Positions 8,154-16,142 of a DNA stretch of 33,724 bases are shown one piece after another (positions within the stretch are counted from its first letter, which is position 1; every line of letters starts with the position of its first letter). The notes beneath the pieces were generated by a model that worked only from the letters and a program-made list of their open reading frames with translations, ran no database searches and was not told the DNA's origin. The position numbers and the translations under genes were made by a program. The DNA lies in contig CATWCP010000009.1 in assembly GCA_958349325.1 (NCBI GenBank), forward strand, positions 1-33,724. Reading direction: 5' to 3'. Source of the DNA: an uncultured Collinsella sp. (GTDB lineage Bacteria; Actinomycetota; Coriobacteriia; Coriobacteriales; Coriobacteriaceae).

Positions 8154-9119
8154 TTACTTCAACGAGGCAAGAAGATGCTCAGCGGCACCGATGAGCGGAG
8201 CATCGCCCTCCAGAGAACCGATGAGGATCGGCGTGTCCTGAAGCGGATCGAGCGCCTGGCTGGCATAGCCCTCGTGCACCGAATCCTTCCACGTCTGCGA
8301 ACGCCAATCGGGACCTTGGTGAATCACGCCGCCCGAAAGCACGATGACCTCAGGGTCCAGGATGTTAGCGAGCGAGCCCAAGCTGGCCCCCAGCGCAAAG
8401 CCGGCGTCATGGATGACCTCGGTCGCCTTTGCGTCGCCCGCACGGCACAGGTCGTTCACATCGCGACCGACCGAAGGACGGCTGGGGTCGACGCGACCAA
8501 AGCGCTCATCGTACATACGACCAATGGAAGTGCCCGAAGCAACCGACTCCAGATGGCCGGAACGCCCGCAGGCGCAGGGAATACCGGCGGCAGCCGAGCA
8601 CTCGATGTGGCCCATATGACCGGCAGCACCATGGAAGCCTTGCATCACGCGGCCGTTCTCGACATATGCGCCGCCGATGCCCGTGCCGATGCCAAGACAC
8701 AAGACGGAGAACTTGCCCTTGCCGACGCCCCAGTGGGCCTCGCCCAGAGCATGAGCCTGCACGTCGCCTACAACGGCAACGGGAAGACCGAGGTCCTCGC
8801 GCAGACGCGGCCCCAACTGGACGCCGGACCAGCCGGGCATGATCTCGTTGGCATACGCGATGGCGCCCGTCTTGGGATCGACGACGCCGGCGGCACCGAT
8901 ACCGACGCCAAGAACCTCGACATCGGGATTCGCCTCGAGAGCAGCCTTGATGGACGCCTCGATACGCTGGAAGACGGCCTCGCCGCCCTCTTGGGCCTCG
9001 GTGGGAACCTCGGCCTCAAAAACGGGATGGGGCACGCTGCCGTCAGCCGGGTACTCCATGATGGCAGTCGCGATCTTAGTTCCGCCGATATCGACAGAGC
9101 AGACGTACTTGTTCTCCAT
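8154..9119 (-). CDS. nanK: ROK family sugar kinase, probable N-acetylmannosamine kinase
   Basis: Predicted to phosphorylate ManNAc released by NanA. The 321 residues have the ROK phosphate motif DIGGTK (10-15), a second glycine-rich motif LGIGTGIGGAYV (about 142-153) and the zinc and substrate region AGHMGHIE...CACGRSGHLES (about 166-192). The zinc set is His171, Cys182, Cys184 and, unusually, His189 where the ROK signature has cysteine. The catalytic aspartate is probably Asp119 in VVGDVQAHALGE, where most ROK kinases read NDANAAALGE. Substrate is inferred from its place between nanA and nanE; glucokinase or GlcNAc kinase activity cannot be excluded. ATG 9119 has AAGGAG six bases upstream. 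Confidence 0.85.
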   Translation of the reverse strand: MENKYVCSVDIGGTKIATAIMEYPADGSVPHPVFEAEVPTEAQEGGEAVFQRIEASIKAALEANPDVEVLGVGIGAAGVVDPKTGAIAYANEIMPGWSGVQLGPRLREDLGLPVAVVGDVQAHALGEAHWGVGKGKFSVLCLGIGTGIGGAYVENGRVMQGFHGAAGHMGHIECSAAAGIPCACGRSGHLESVASGTSIGRMYDERFGRVDPSRPSVGRDVNDLCRAGDAKATEVIHDAGFALGASLGSLANILDPEVIVLSGGVIHQGPDWRSQTWKDSVHEGYASQALDPLQDTPILIGSLEGDAPLIGAAEHLLASLK

Positions 9120-9162
9120 GTCGCTCTCCTTAGGAGATAAAAAACAACTACAGGAAATGAAG

Positions 9163-9181
9163 GCTGCGTTATCGCCGCAGC
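9163..9181 (-). repeat. Small hairpin before nanK
   Basis: GCTGCG (9163-9168) and CGCAGC (9176-9181) form a 6-bp stem with a 7-nt loop between the long hairpin at 9185-9294 and the nanK ribosome binding site. An interrupted T-rich stretch follows about 20 nt later on the minus strand, too far for a classical terminator. Confidence 0.35.
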
Positions 9182-9184
9182 TTG

Positions 9185-9294
9185 GTAAAGGTTTCCCGGG
9201 TGCCCGAGGTTGGGGTGAAAGCGGTCGGGCGTTGACCTAATGGGTCACGCTCGACCGCTTGAGCCCCAAGATCGGGTGCCCGGGGAAGCTTTAC
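9185..9294. repeat. Long imperfect hairpin (about 110 nt) between nanA and nanK
   Basis: The two halves fold on each other along the whole element: 9185-9237 pairs with 9294-9243, around the loop TAATG (9238-9242). Outer arms are GTAAAG/CTTTAC, followed by CCCGGG, TTGGGG and AAGCGGTCG segments and their complements. Unpaired positions are 9191/9288, 9208-9209/9270-9271, 9217-9218/9261-9262 and a bulge at 9233. Five further positions (9194, 9201, 9202, 9216, 9228) are G-T pairs on the plus strand, which would be A-C mismatches in the minus-strand transcript. It starts at the nanA stop codon and fills most of the 171-nt gap before nanK. It could be a mobile inverted-repeat element, an mRNA processing or attenuation structure, or a plus-strand small RNA. 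Confidence 0.8.
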
Positions 9295-10211
9295 AGGAGA
9301 CCGTTGTCCTGGAGGACCTTCTTAATAGCCTCGACGTTCTCGCCGGTCATGGCCTTCACCGGGCGCGGCATGGTCGGGCTGTCGAAGATACCCATGAGGT
9401 TCATAGCGGTCTTGAAGGCGCCGACGCCACCGGCATAGCCCTGGACGCCCGAGGTGACATCCCAGATATGCGAAATCTCATTGAGGCGATCCTGCTCGGC
9501 CTTGACGGTAGCCCAGTCACCAGCCTGAGCGGCCTTCCACTGACGCACGTAGCCCTCGGGCTCAACGTTGGCGAGACCCGGGACGGAACCGTCGGCGCCA
9601 CCGAGGTAAGCGCCGTCGACAACAACCTCGTGACCGGTGAGGATGCTCATCGGATGGCCGTTCTTCTCGTTCTCCTGAACGAGGTAGCGGAACGAGATGT
9701 CATCACCCGAGGAATCCTTGACGCCGGCCAGAACGCCCTCGGCACCGAGCTTGGCAAGGAGCTTCCAGGGGAGCTTGGTGTGGACACACACGGGGATGTC
9801 GTAGGCGAAGATGGGCAGGTCGAGTTCCTCATGCAGGATGCGGAAGTGCTCCTCGACCTCGGTCATGCCCTGCAGGGCATAGAACGGGCAGGTGGCGACG
9901 AGAGCATCGGCGCCCAGCTCCTGAGCGACCTTACCGTGCTCGATCATGCGCTCGGTCTCGGTGTCGATGATGCCGACCAGAACGGGAACGCGGTGGTCGA
10001 CGATACGGACGGCCTCGGCGATGATCTGACGGCGACGCTCGTCGGTGGAGAAGACGACCTCGCCCGAGGAGCCCAGGAAGAACAAGCCATCGACGCCCGC
10101 ATCGATCATGCGGTTGATGCTGCGCTCAAAGGAGGCAACGTCGAGCTGGTGATCTTCGGTATCGGGAACAACGACGGGAGGGATAACGCCGGTGAATTTC
10201 TGAGTTGCCAC
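9291..10211 (-). CDS. nanA: Dihydrodipicolinate synthase/N-acetylneuraminate lyase family aldolase, probable NanA
   Basis: Predicted to cleave N-acetylneuraminate into ManNAc and pyruvate through a lysine Schiff base. The 306-residue barrel has the pyruvate-binding GSSGE loop (47-51), Tyr137 in YDIP and the Schiff-base lysine Lys165 in GVKDSSGD; Tyr137 and Lys165 also match the numbering of E. coli NanA as I recall it. The true start is GTG 10211, with AAGGAG six bases upstream; the ATG-like reading to 10295 lacks support and would run into the neighbouring gene. Because DapA-family members share the fold, specificity is inferred mainly from the adjoining nanK and nanE. A hairpin-forming element begins at its stop codon. 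Confidence 0.87.
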   Translation of the reverse strand: MATQKFTGVIPPVVVPDTEDHQLDVASFERSINRMIDAGVDGLFFLGSSGEVVFSTDERRRQIIAEAVRIVDHRVPVLVGIIDTETERMIEHGKVAQELGADALVATCPFYALQGMTEVEEHFRILHEELDLPIFAYDIPVCVHTKLPWKLLAKLGAEGVLAGVKDSSGDDISFRYLVQENEKNGHPMSILTGHEVVVDGAYLGGADGSVPGLANVEPEGYVRQWKAAQAGDWATVKAEQDRLNEISHIWDVTSGVQGYAGGVGAFKTAMNLMGIFDSPTMPRPVKAMTGENVEAIKKVLQDNGLL

Positions 10212-10279
10212 AAGAATCTCCTTAGTTGTCTGGCGGGCAGCCCTATGCCGCCCACTCTTGTTGGCAGTGTCCAGGCCGC

Positions 10280-11131
10280 CTAGGCCAAAGAACACGGGTA
10301 GAACGTTTGGTTAAAGAAGTCGACGACTTCGTTTTCGAACGCATTGATGCGCTCGTGAGCGTATTTGGCATAGACGATATGCCTCCGGTCACACTCAAGA
10401 CCGTTGAATACGGCAAACTGGCCCTTGGGGTCGCTCGCGGCATCCATGAGCGATGTGCCCATGAGCACCGATCCGCGCACCCGAGACGACAGCGCCTCAA
10501 GGCCACCGGGAATTGGATTGGCAACCGCCGTGCAGGCGAGGCCCCGCTCGTCCAGAGCAGAAACCGCCAGCGCGACTCCGCCGCCAAGGCCCTCGCCCCA
10601 TGCAAAGATGCGGTCGGGGTCCATGCCATCAAGATTGCGCGCCACCTTCGCCAACGCGCAACCCCAACGGACGCGCTCGACAAAAGCGGGCGAAGAAATC
10701 CCCCGCTGCAGGTCGTCCGCACCAGCAACATCGTCATCCAGCGCGAGGACGGCATACCCCATGGCGGCAAATCTCGTCATGTGATGCCAGCCGCGCACAG
10801 GCCGATCGATGTCGTGGAACATCAGGCACAGCGGCACGCGCTCAGATACTCGGGCACGACCGACAGGCTCGATCAAACGAGCGTGAATCGCATCGTCACC
10901 GAGCTCAAAGGAGACCTCCGAGTAACGGGCGCAGGGGTTAACAAAGTCAATCGCCGTAATGGCCAGGCCTTGAATCTCAAGATTCGAAGCGCATGTCTCT
11001 AAATCAGAAACATCTGCTTGGACATCACCGCGCCAGTCCCGATATTCTGCGAGCCTTGACGAAACCGTTCCAGGAATTCCCACGAGCCCGGGGACAATCA
11101 GCTCGTCAACATTGCTCTCGCACTTAGACAT
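10280..11131 (-). CDS. Shortened acetylxylan-esterase-like paralogue lacking the nucleophile serine
   Basis: Alpha/beta-hydrolase fold protein of 283 residues, clearly related to the gene just upstream: the C-terminal part SLMDAASDPKGQFAVFNGLE aligns with TADIVCPPATQFAVYNNLT there. The nucleophile elbow reads GEGLGGG (179-185) where the neighbour has GASQGGG, so Gly181 occupies the serine position. The acid (Asp230) and the histidine (His259, in YAHERI) are retained. About 45 residues of the lid region between elbow and acid are missing, and the N-terminal third is poorly alike. It overlaps the upstream gene by 8 nt (ATGTCTAA), so the two are made together. It is an intact reading frame, so it may be a pseudoenzyme with a binding or partner role rather than a pseudogene. 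Confidence 0.75.
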   Translation of the reverse strand: MSKCESNVDELIVPGLVGIPGTVSSRLAEYRDWRGDVQADVSDLETCASNLEIQGLAITAIDFVNPCARYSEVSFELGDDAIHARLIEPVGRARVSERVPLCLMFHDIDRPVRGWHHMTRFAAMGYAVLALDDDVAGADDLQRGISSPAFVERVRWGCALAKVARNLDGMDPDRIFAWGEGLGGGVALAVSALDERGLACTAVANPIPGGLEALSSRVRGSVLMGTSLMDAASDPKGQFAVFNGLECDRRHIVYAKYAHERINAFENEVVDFFNQTFYPCSLA

Positions 11132-12101
11132 GAGCCTCCCCTCCCTTGCAGAAAAACGGAATGATCAAATCGTCAAAATCCTGAATCTCCTCGTGGCCAA
11201 AGCCTTCAAAGAACTCATGACGCTTTTCGCAGGTCAGGTTGTTATAGACCGCAAACTGCGTCGCTGGCGGACAGACGATATCGGCTGTGCCAGTGCCAAA
11301 CAGCACGGGGCATTTGACCATAGGGGCAAAGTTCTTGGAATCGAAGTACGCCAGCTTGGCATAGGCTTCGTCAATACGAGTCGAGTCCTCATCAAACCAG
11401 CGAGACCAATAGCGCAGGCCTTCGTAGGCAATGTCGTCGGCATCCAAATCCCAGACCAGGCGGAAATCCGACAGGAAGGGATAGAGGATGGCGGCACGAT
11501 TGATAAGCTCGCTATTAAGCGCACAGGTCGCAATACCCAAACCGCCGCCCTGCGACGCGCCGTTCACAAACACACGGGCAAGATCGATGCCCTCGAGCTC
11601 ACGAACAATACGGCACAGGATTCGAATATCTTGGTGTAAGCGGACATAGTAGAGGTTGGCCGGGTCGCCGTCGATGCCGGCGACGATATGCCCGGCAACC
11701 GTTGTGCCCTCAAATCCACCAATGTCCTCGGAGGGACCTCCTTGGCCGGGGCAGTCGAGGGCGATGAGTGCCATGCCCATGCCCGCAAACGACGCCTGCT
11801 CAAACCAGCTGCGGCTTGCACCCGGATACCCATGAAACTGAAGCACCAATGGCACGGGCTCGTCCGAGACGGGTTTAAGGTACTTGGCATGCAGGCGAGC
11901 GCCACACATGCCGGTATACCAGAGGTCGAAAAGCTGGCAGGTCGCGGCATCGGTGACCGATGCCGTCTCGATCGCATAGTCAAGCCCGACGGCGTCGGCC
12001 TCGGCCATGCGATCCTTCCAAAAGAGATCGAAATCTGATGGACGGGGCATGGCGCCTCGATATTCACCAAATTGATGTTGTAGCTCCTGAGCACTTGGCA
12101 T
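11124..12101 (-). CDS. Acetylxylan esterase/cephalosporin-C deacetylase family hydrolase
   Basis: Cytosolic carbohydrate O-acetylesterase of the AXE1 type (325 residues, typical length; no signal peptide). The family N-terminus MPSAQELQHQFGEYRG...PSDFDLFWKDRMAEA is present, as are HGYPG (oxyanion loop), DCPGQGG, the nucleophile elbow NGASQGGG (Ser183), the acid in GTADIVCPP (Asp274) and FGHEEI (His303). ATG 12101 fits the family start; a TTG at 12116 also reads in frame but has a ribosome-binding-like AAAGG immediately adjacent. In a sialic acid operon a likely substrate is O-acetylated sialic acid or another acetylated sugar brought in by the transporter; this is inference, as the family is best known for xylo-oligosaccharides and cephalosporin C. 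Confidence 0.88.
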   Translation of the reverse strand: MPSAQELQHQFGEYRGAMPRPSDFDLFWKDRMAEADAVGLDYAIETASVTDAATCQLFDLWYTGMCGARLHAKYLKPVSDEPVPLVLQFHGYPGASRSWFEQASFAGMGMALIALDCPGQGGPSEDIGGFEGTTVAGHIVAGIDGDPANLYYVRLHQDIRILCRIVRELEGIDLARVFVNGASQGGGLGIATCALNSELINRAAILYPFLSDFRLVWDLDADDIAYEGLRYWSRWFDEDSTRIDEAYAKLAYFDSKNFAPMVKCPVLFGTGTADIVCPPATQFAVYNNLTCEKRHEFFEGFGHEEIQDFDDLIIPFFCKGGEAHV

Positions 12102-12137
12102 GGCTCGTGAACCCAACCTTTCGAAATCGCAACGGAG

Positions 12138-12165
12138 GTGCGCCCGGCAAGGGAACCGGGCGCAC
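12138..12165 (-). repeat. Intergenic hairpin between the ABC transporter genes and the esterases
   Basis: GTGCGCCCGG (12138-12147) and CCGGGCGCAC (12156-12165) form a perfect 10-bp GC-rich stem with an 8-nt loop. No T-run follows on the minus strand. It sits between the transporter and catabolic halves of the operon and may set their relative mRNA levels. Confidence 0.6.
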
Positions 12166-12181
12166 GGGAGGGAAAGCGAGG

Positions 12182-13009
12182 TTACTCGCCGAGCTTGGGA
12201 TGCAGCAGCGACGGCGCAGCGCCGAGCAGCATCTTGGTGTAGGGGTCCTGGGGGTGCTGGAAGACCTGCTTGGCTTCGCCCTGCTCGACGATCTTGCCGC
12301 CATTCATAACGATGATGTCGTCAGAGATATAGCGGACCGTCTGGATGTCATGGCTGATGAACACCATGGCCAGGCCGAGCTCCTTCTTAAGGTCGGTCAG
12401 CAGGTTCAGAATCTGCGCGCGGACCGAAACGTCCAGAGCCGAGGTGGGCTCGTCGGCGATGATGGCATCGGGGTTCAGCGACAGGGCACGGGCAATTGCG
12501 ACGCGCTGACGCTGGCCGCCCGAAAGCTGGCCGGGAAGAACCTCGGCAGCGGAGCTGGGCAGACCGGTGAGCTCCAAGAGTTCCTTGACGCGCTTCTCCT
12601 GCTCGGCCTCGGTACCCAGGTTGTGGACGCGCATGGGGTCGAGCAGCTGCTCGCGAACGACCATGCGGGGGTTGAGCGCCGTGGCCGGGTTCTGGAACAC
12701 GACCGAGATGACGCGACCCATGTGGCGACGGTCCTCGGCGGTACGTTTGGTAACGTCCTTGCCCTTAAAGTAGACCTTGCCGCTCGTGGGGGCCTGCAGG
12801 CCGCACATGACGTTAGCGGTGGTGGACTTACCGCAACCGGACTCGCCGACGATGCCGATCGTCTGACCGGGCATGAGCTTAATCGTTACACCCTGGACGG
12901 CGTGAACCAGGTTGGGGTGCAGAATCGAGCCGGTACGGGTCCTAAAGGTGACGTGGACGTCATCAAGGAAGATGATCGGCTCGACGCCGTTGACTGCGGT
13001 ATCGCTCAT
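12182..13009 (-). CDS. Peptide/nickel-type ABC transporter ATPase (DppF/OppF-like)
   Basis: Second nucleotide-binding subunit of the importer. The 275 residues contain Walker A GESGCGKST (about 55-63), the Q-loop in VVFQNPATALNPR, the ABC signature LSGGQRQR, Walker B with IIADEPTSALD and the H-loop VFISHD, followed by a short C-terminal oligopeptide-transporter region (HPQDPYTKMLLGAAP). The first base of its ATG (13009) abuts the stop codon of the permease-ATPase fusion, so translation is coupled. It works with the ATPase half of the fusion to power uptake of the ligand held by the binding lipoprotein. Substrate is inferred from the operon, not from this sequence. Confidence 0.92.
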   Translation of the reverse strand: MSDTAVNGVEPIIFLDDVHVTFRTRTGSILHPNLVHAVQGVTIKLMPGQTIGIVGESGCGKSTTANVMCGLQAPTSGKVYFKGKDVTKRTAEDRRHMGRVISVVFQNPATALNPRMVVREQLLDPMRVHNLGTEAEQEKRVKELLELTGLPSSAAEVLPGQLSGGQRQRVAIARALSLNPDAIIADEPTSALDVSVRAQILNLLTDLKKELGLAMVFISHDIQTVRYISDDIIVMNGGKIVEQGEAKQVFQHPQDPYTKMLLGAAPSLLHPKLGE

Positions 13010-15025
13010 CTACATCACCTCCGCGTGAGGGGTCAAACCATTTGCCTTGAGCACCTCGTCGGGGAGCTCGGAATAGAAGTGCTCGGTGCCGGGCACGCGC
13101 TTGAAGACCGGACGGGTATCCAGGCCAATACGCGGATGGCTCGAGCGGGGTGCGAAGCGATCGCCCTTGGGGAAATCGCGCGGGCTGGGAACGGCGCCGG
13201 GGACCTGGTGCAGACGGCCCGAGCCGCTCTCGATGGACAGAACGGAGCCCAGAAGACCGCGGGTGTACTCGTGGATCGGGTTGGTGAGCAGCTCCTTGGT
13301 GGGTGCCTGCTCGATAACCTGGCCAGCGTACATAACCGTGATGTTATGGGCAACCTCGGCGACCAGAGCCAGGTCATGCGAAACAAAGATCATGGCAAAG
13401 CCGAGCTTGGCCTGAAGATCGTTGAGCAGCTTGATGACCTGCTTCTGGACGGTAACGTCCAGAGCGGTCGTGGGCTCGTCGCAGATGACCAGCTTGGGGT
13501 CGCGGGTAAGGGCCATAGCGATCAGGACACGCTGACGCTGGCCGCCGGAAAGCTCGTGCGGATAGCTCTCGAGCGTGCGCTTGGGATCGAGGCCGACGAG
13601 CTCCAGGAGCTCCTCGGCGCTGCGGGTTCCGCCGCGCTTGGTGAGCTGCTTCATCTGGGCAGAGATGAGCATGGAGGGATTAAGCGAGGACAGGGCGTCC
13701 TGATAGACCATAGCGATATCGGTACCGCGCAGGCCGAACCACTCCTTCTTGCTCATCTTGAGCAGGTCGCGACCCTCCCAGAGAACCTCGCCGGAAAGAT
13801 GCTCGTCATCGTCGGTCAGGCCCATGATGGCCAGCGTGGTGATGGACTTACCGCAACCGGACTCGCCCACCAGGCCCATGGTCTGACCAGGACGAACGTC
13901 AAAGTTGACATGGTCGACGACGTTGATATCACCGTGATGCTCAAACTGGATGCAGAAGTCACGGACCGAGAGAATCGGCTCAACGGACTCGTCGGGCACG
14001 TGGCGATCGTCACGCTTGAGCTCGACATCGCGCAGGGCGCCAAGGCGAGCGGAGAGGGACTGGGCCTGCTCCTTGTAGGCGCGAACGGGGTCGGAGACCA
14101 GCAGGTCGGCCTCGCGACGCTTGGAGGAATCGGTAGGATCCAGGGCAGCGGAGGGAGCAGCGGCCATGGCGTCGGTAATGCCCTCGGAGAGGATGTTGAG
14201 CGCCAGGCAGGTGATCATGATGGCTAGGCCCGGGAACAGCGCCTGCCACCAACGGCCGGCGAGCACGCCGCCGCGGGCGTCGGCGAGGATGTTGCCCCAG
14301 GTAGCGGTGGGCTCCTGGATACCAGCGCCGATGAAGGTCAGCGAGGCCTCGAAGATGATGGCGTCGGCGACCAGGGTAACGGTGAAGACCATGATCGGGG
14401 CGATGCAGTTACGCAGAACATGCTTAATCAAAATCCACGGAGCCTTGGCGCCGGAAACGATGACCGCGCGGACATAGTCCTCGCCGTACTCGGACACGAT
14501 ATTGGCGCGCACGATACGGGCAATCTGCGGAGTGTACATAAAGCCGATGGCGAAGATGATCGACGGCACGGAGTTGCCCAGGATGGAGACGAAGACGGCC
14601 GCGAGGGCGATGCCCGGGATGGACATGATGATGTCCAAGATACGCATGATCGTCTCGGAGACGGCCTTGCGCGAAACCGCTGCAAGGGCGCCCACGACCG
14701 AGCCGCAGACCAGAGCCATGGCAGTGGCGCCAAAGCCGATAATCAGCGAGTAACGACCACCGTAGAGCATACGCGACAGAATGTCGCGACCCTTATCGTC
14801 GGTACCGAAGATAAATCCGTTGCCGGGAGCCTGGCGAGCCGTAAAGATCTCGACCGGGCTATAGGGGGCAAGAAGGGGCGCCAGGATTGCAGTCAGGGCG
14901 ACCAGCACCAGCACGACGGCGGCAATCTTAGAAGACAGCGTCATCTTCTTCCAGCCACCGAGCTTGAGCCCCTTGGAGGCAGCCTTCTCGAGCTGCTCGG
15001 TTTGCTTCTCTCGAATCTTTACCAT
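13010..15025 (-). CDS. Fused ABC transporter permease (DppC-like) and ATPase (DppD-like)
   Basis: One 671-residue polypeptide combines two subunits. Residues about 1-290 are a DppC/OppC-type permease: a first membrane helix at about 34-54, FIFGTDDKGRDILSR, further helices, and the cytoplasmic coupling loop VRAVIVSGAKAPWILIKHVL (185-204). A polar linker follows (about 290-345), then an ATPase with Walker A GESGCGKS (387-394), signature LSGGQ (492-496), Walker B ending DE (516-517), His550, and a C-terminal OppD-type region. The C-terminal GDRFAPRSSHPR lacks the cysteines that bind an Fe-S cluster in some OppD/DppD proteins. It starts 3 nt after the upstream permease gene. No stop codon or frameshift joins the halves, so the fusion is real in this sequence. 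Confidence 0.93.
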   Translation of the reverse strand: MVKIREKQTEQLEKAASKGLKLGGWKKMTLSSKIAAVVLVLVALTAILAPLLAPYSPVEIFTARQAPGNGFIFGTDDKGRDILSRMLYGGRYSLIIGFGATAMALVCGSVVGALAAVSRKAVSETIMRILDIIMSIPGIALAAVFVSILGNSVPSIIFAIGFMYTPQIARIVRANIVSEYGEDYVRAVIVSGAKAPWILIKHVLRNCIAPIMVFTVTLVADAIIFEASLTFIGAGIQEPTATWGNILADARGGVLAGRWWQALFPGLAIMITCLALNILSEGITDAMAAAPSAALDPTDSSKRREADLLVSDPVRAYKEQAQSLSARLGALRDVELKRDDRHVPDESVEPILSVRDFCIQFEHHGDINVVDHVNFDVRPGQTMGLVGESGCGKSITTLAIMGLTDDDEHLSGEVLWEGRDLLKMSKKEWFGLRGTDIAMVYQDALSSLNPSMLISAQMKQLTKRGGTRSAEELLELVGLDPKRTLESYPHELSGGQRQRVLIAMALTRDPKLVICDEPTTALDVTVQKQVIKLLNDLQAKLGFAMIFVSHDLALVAEVAHNITVMYAGQVIEQAPTKELLTNPIHEYTRGLLGSVLSIESGSGRLHQVPGAVPSPRDFPKGDRFAPRSSHPRIGLDTRPVFKRVPGTEHFYSELPDEVLKANGLTPHAEVM

Positions 15026-15028
15026 AAT

Positions 15029-15985
15029 CTACACCGTCCTGATGCGCGGGTTGATGAGCAGGTAGAGCATGTCAACCACGATGTTGATGATGATGAAGGC
15101 AAGAGCAACGACGATAACGACGCCCTGAACCAGGTTCGCCTCGTTGCCCTGAACGCCCTGCAGAATCGCGGTGCCCATGCCGGGGAGGTTGAAGATAACC
15201 TCGATGACGACGGCGCCGCCCATGAGGTAACCGATCTTAAGACCGAGGGTGGTGACCGGGGTGATCAGCGCATTGCGAAGAACGTTGATGCCGACGACGA
15301 CCTTCTCGGGAACGCCGGCGCCGCGAGCCATACGGACATAGTCCTTGTCGAGCTCCTCGACCATGGCGGTACGCACGATACGAGTCATCTGGCCCGTCAG
15401 CGGAAATGCCAAGGCGATAGCAGGCATGATCATACGTCCCAGATAGCCAACCGGATTCGTGGTGAAGTGAGGCAGAGCACCGGACGCCGGGAGCACCTTA
15501 AGGTAGGAAGAGAACAGCAGGATCAACAGAACGGCAAGCCAGAACGACGGGGTTGCCAAGCCGGCGATGGAAAAGACGCGGATCACTTGGTCCGGCCATT
15601 TGTCGCGATACAGTGCCGCGATGACGCCGAGCAAAAACGAAACGACCGCACCGATGGCAAGACCGATAAAGGTCAGCTGCATCGTGACGGGCAGGGCCGT
15701 GGAGATGCGCTTGGCAACGGAGTTGCGAGCAGCACCATAGGTGCCCATGTCGCCATGGATCAGATCGCCCATATAGCGCACGTAGCGCACGGGCCAGGGG
15801 TCGTCCAGACCATACTTCTCATGGTACTCGGCAACCGCCTCGGGCGAGGCACCGTCACCCAACGCCGTGTAGGCGGGGTCGGTCTTGGAGAACGACATAA
15901 GGAAGAACACCAGGACGGTGACGCCCAATGCCATGATCGGCAGCGCCACAAGACGCCTTCCAATCAAACGTAGCAAGTTGTTCAC
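15029..15985 (-). CDS. ABC transporter permease (DppB-like)
   Basis: First membrane subunit of the importer, 318 residues with about six hydrophobic helices. The N-terminal helix LVALPIMALGVTVLVFFLMS, the periplasmic loop typical of DppB (YGLDDPWPVRYVRYMGDLIHGDMG) and the coupling loop VRMARGAGVPEKVVVGINVLRNALI are all visible. The start is GTG 15985, with GGGGAG five bases upstream; an in-frame TTG at 16018 lacks a ribosome binding site. It follows the binding-protein gene after a 157-nt spacer with hairpins and is followed at once by the permease-ATPase fusion. Confidence 0.92.
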   Translation of the reverse strand: MNNLLRLIGRRLVALPIMALGVTVLVFFLMSFSKTDPAYTALGDGASPEAVAEYHEKYGLDDPWPVRYVRYMGDLIHGDMGTYGAARNSVAKRISTALPVTMQLTFIGLAIGAVVSFLLGVIAALYRDKWPDQVIRVFSIAGLATPSFWLAVLLILLFSSYLKVLPASGALPHFTTNPVGYLGRMIMPAIALAFPLTGQMTRIVRTAMVEELDKDYVRMARGAGVPEKVVVGINVLRNALITPVTTLGLKIGYLMGGAVVIEVIFNLPGMGTAILQGVQGNEANLVQGVVIVVALAFIIINIVVDMLYLLINPRIRTV

Positions 15986-16026
15986 GTTCTCTCCCCTTTC
16001 TTTTGTCGGTAGGACCAACTGGTATA

Positions 16027-16079
16027 TGAGTACGGATACTCATTACAAGACCCGAGCGACATCGTTGCCGCCCGGGTCT
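16027..16079 (-). repeat. Paired hairpins between the binding-protein and permease genes
   Basis: The larger stem pairs AGACCCG (16048-16054) with CGGGTCT (16073-16079); the smaller pairs TGAGTA (16027-16032) with TACTCA (16037-16042). A third small stem, AGACTC/GAGTCT (16128-16143), touches the stop codon of the binding-protein gene. Such structures after a solute-binding-protein gene commonly protect its mRNA and lower downstream expression. A T-rich tail (TTGTTT, 16080-16085) exists only for the plus strand. Confidence 0.55.
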
Positions 16080-16142
16080 TTGTTTCAACTATGAGGATAC
16101 GGTCCCAACGACCGACATCCTGCATACAGACTCAAGCGAGTC

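Noticed and set aside
11960..14227. 755-codon plus-strand reading frame opposite the ABC transporter genes
   Set aside because: It spans the ends of several real minus-strand genes, has no recognisable domain and has shadow-like composition.
13010..15025. Sequencing error or lost stop codon joining two transporter genes
   Set aside because: The frame is continuous through a plausible polar linker, both halves are complete, and related importers are known to use such a fusion.
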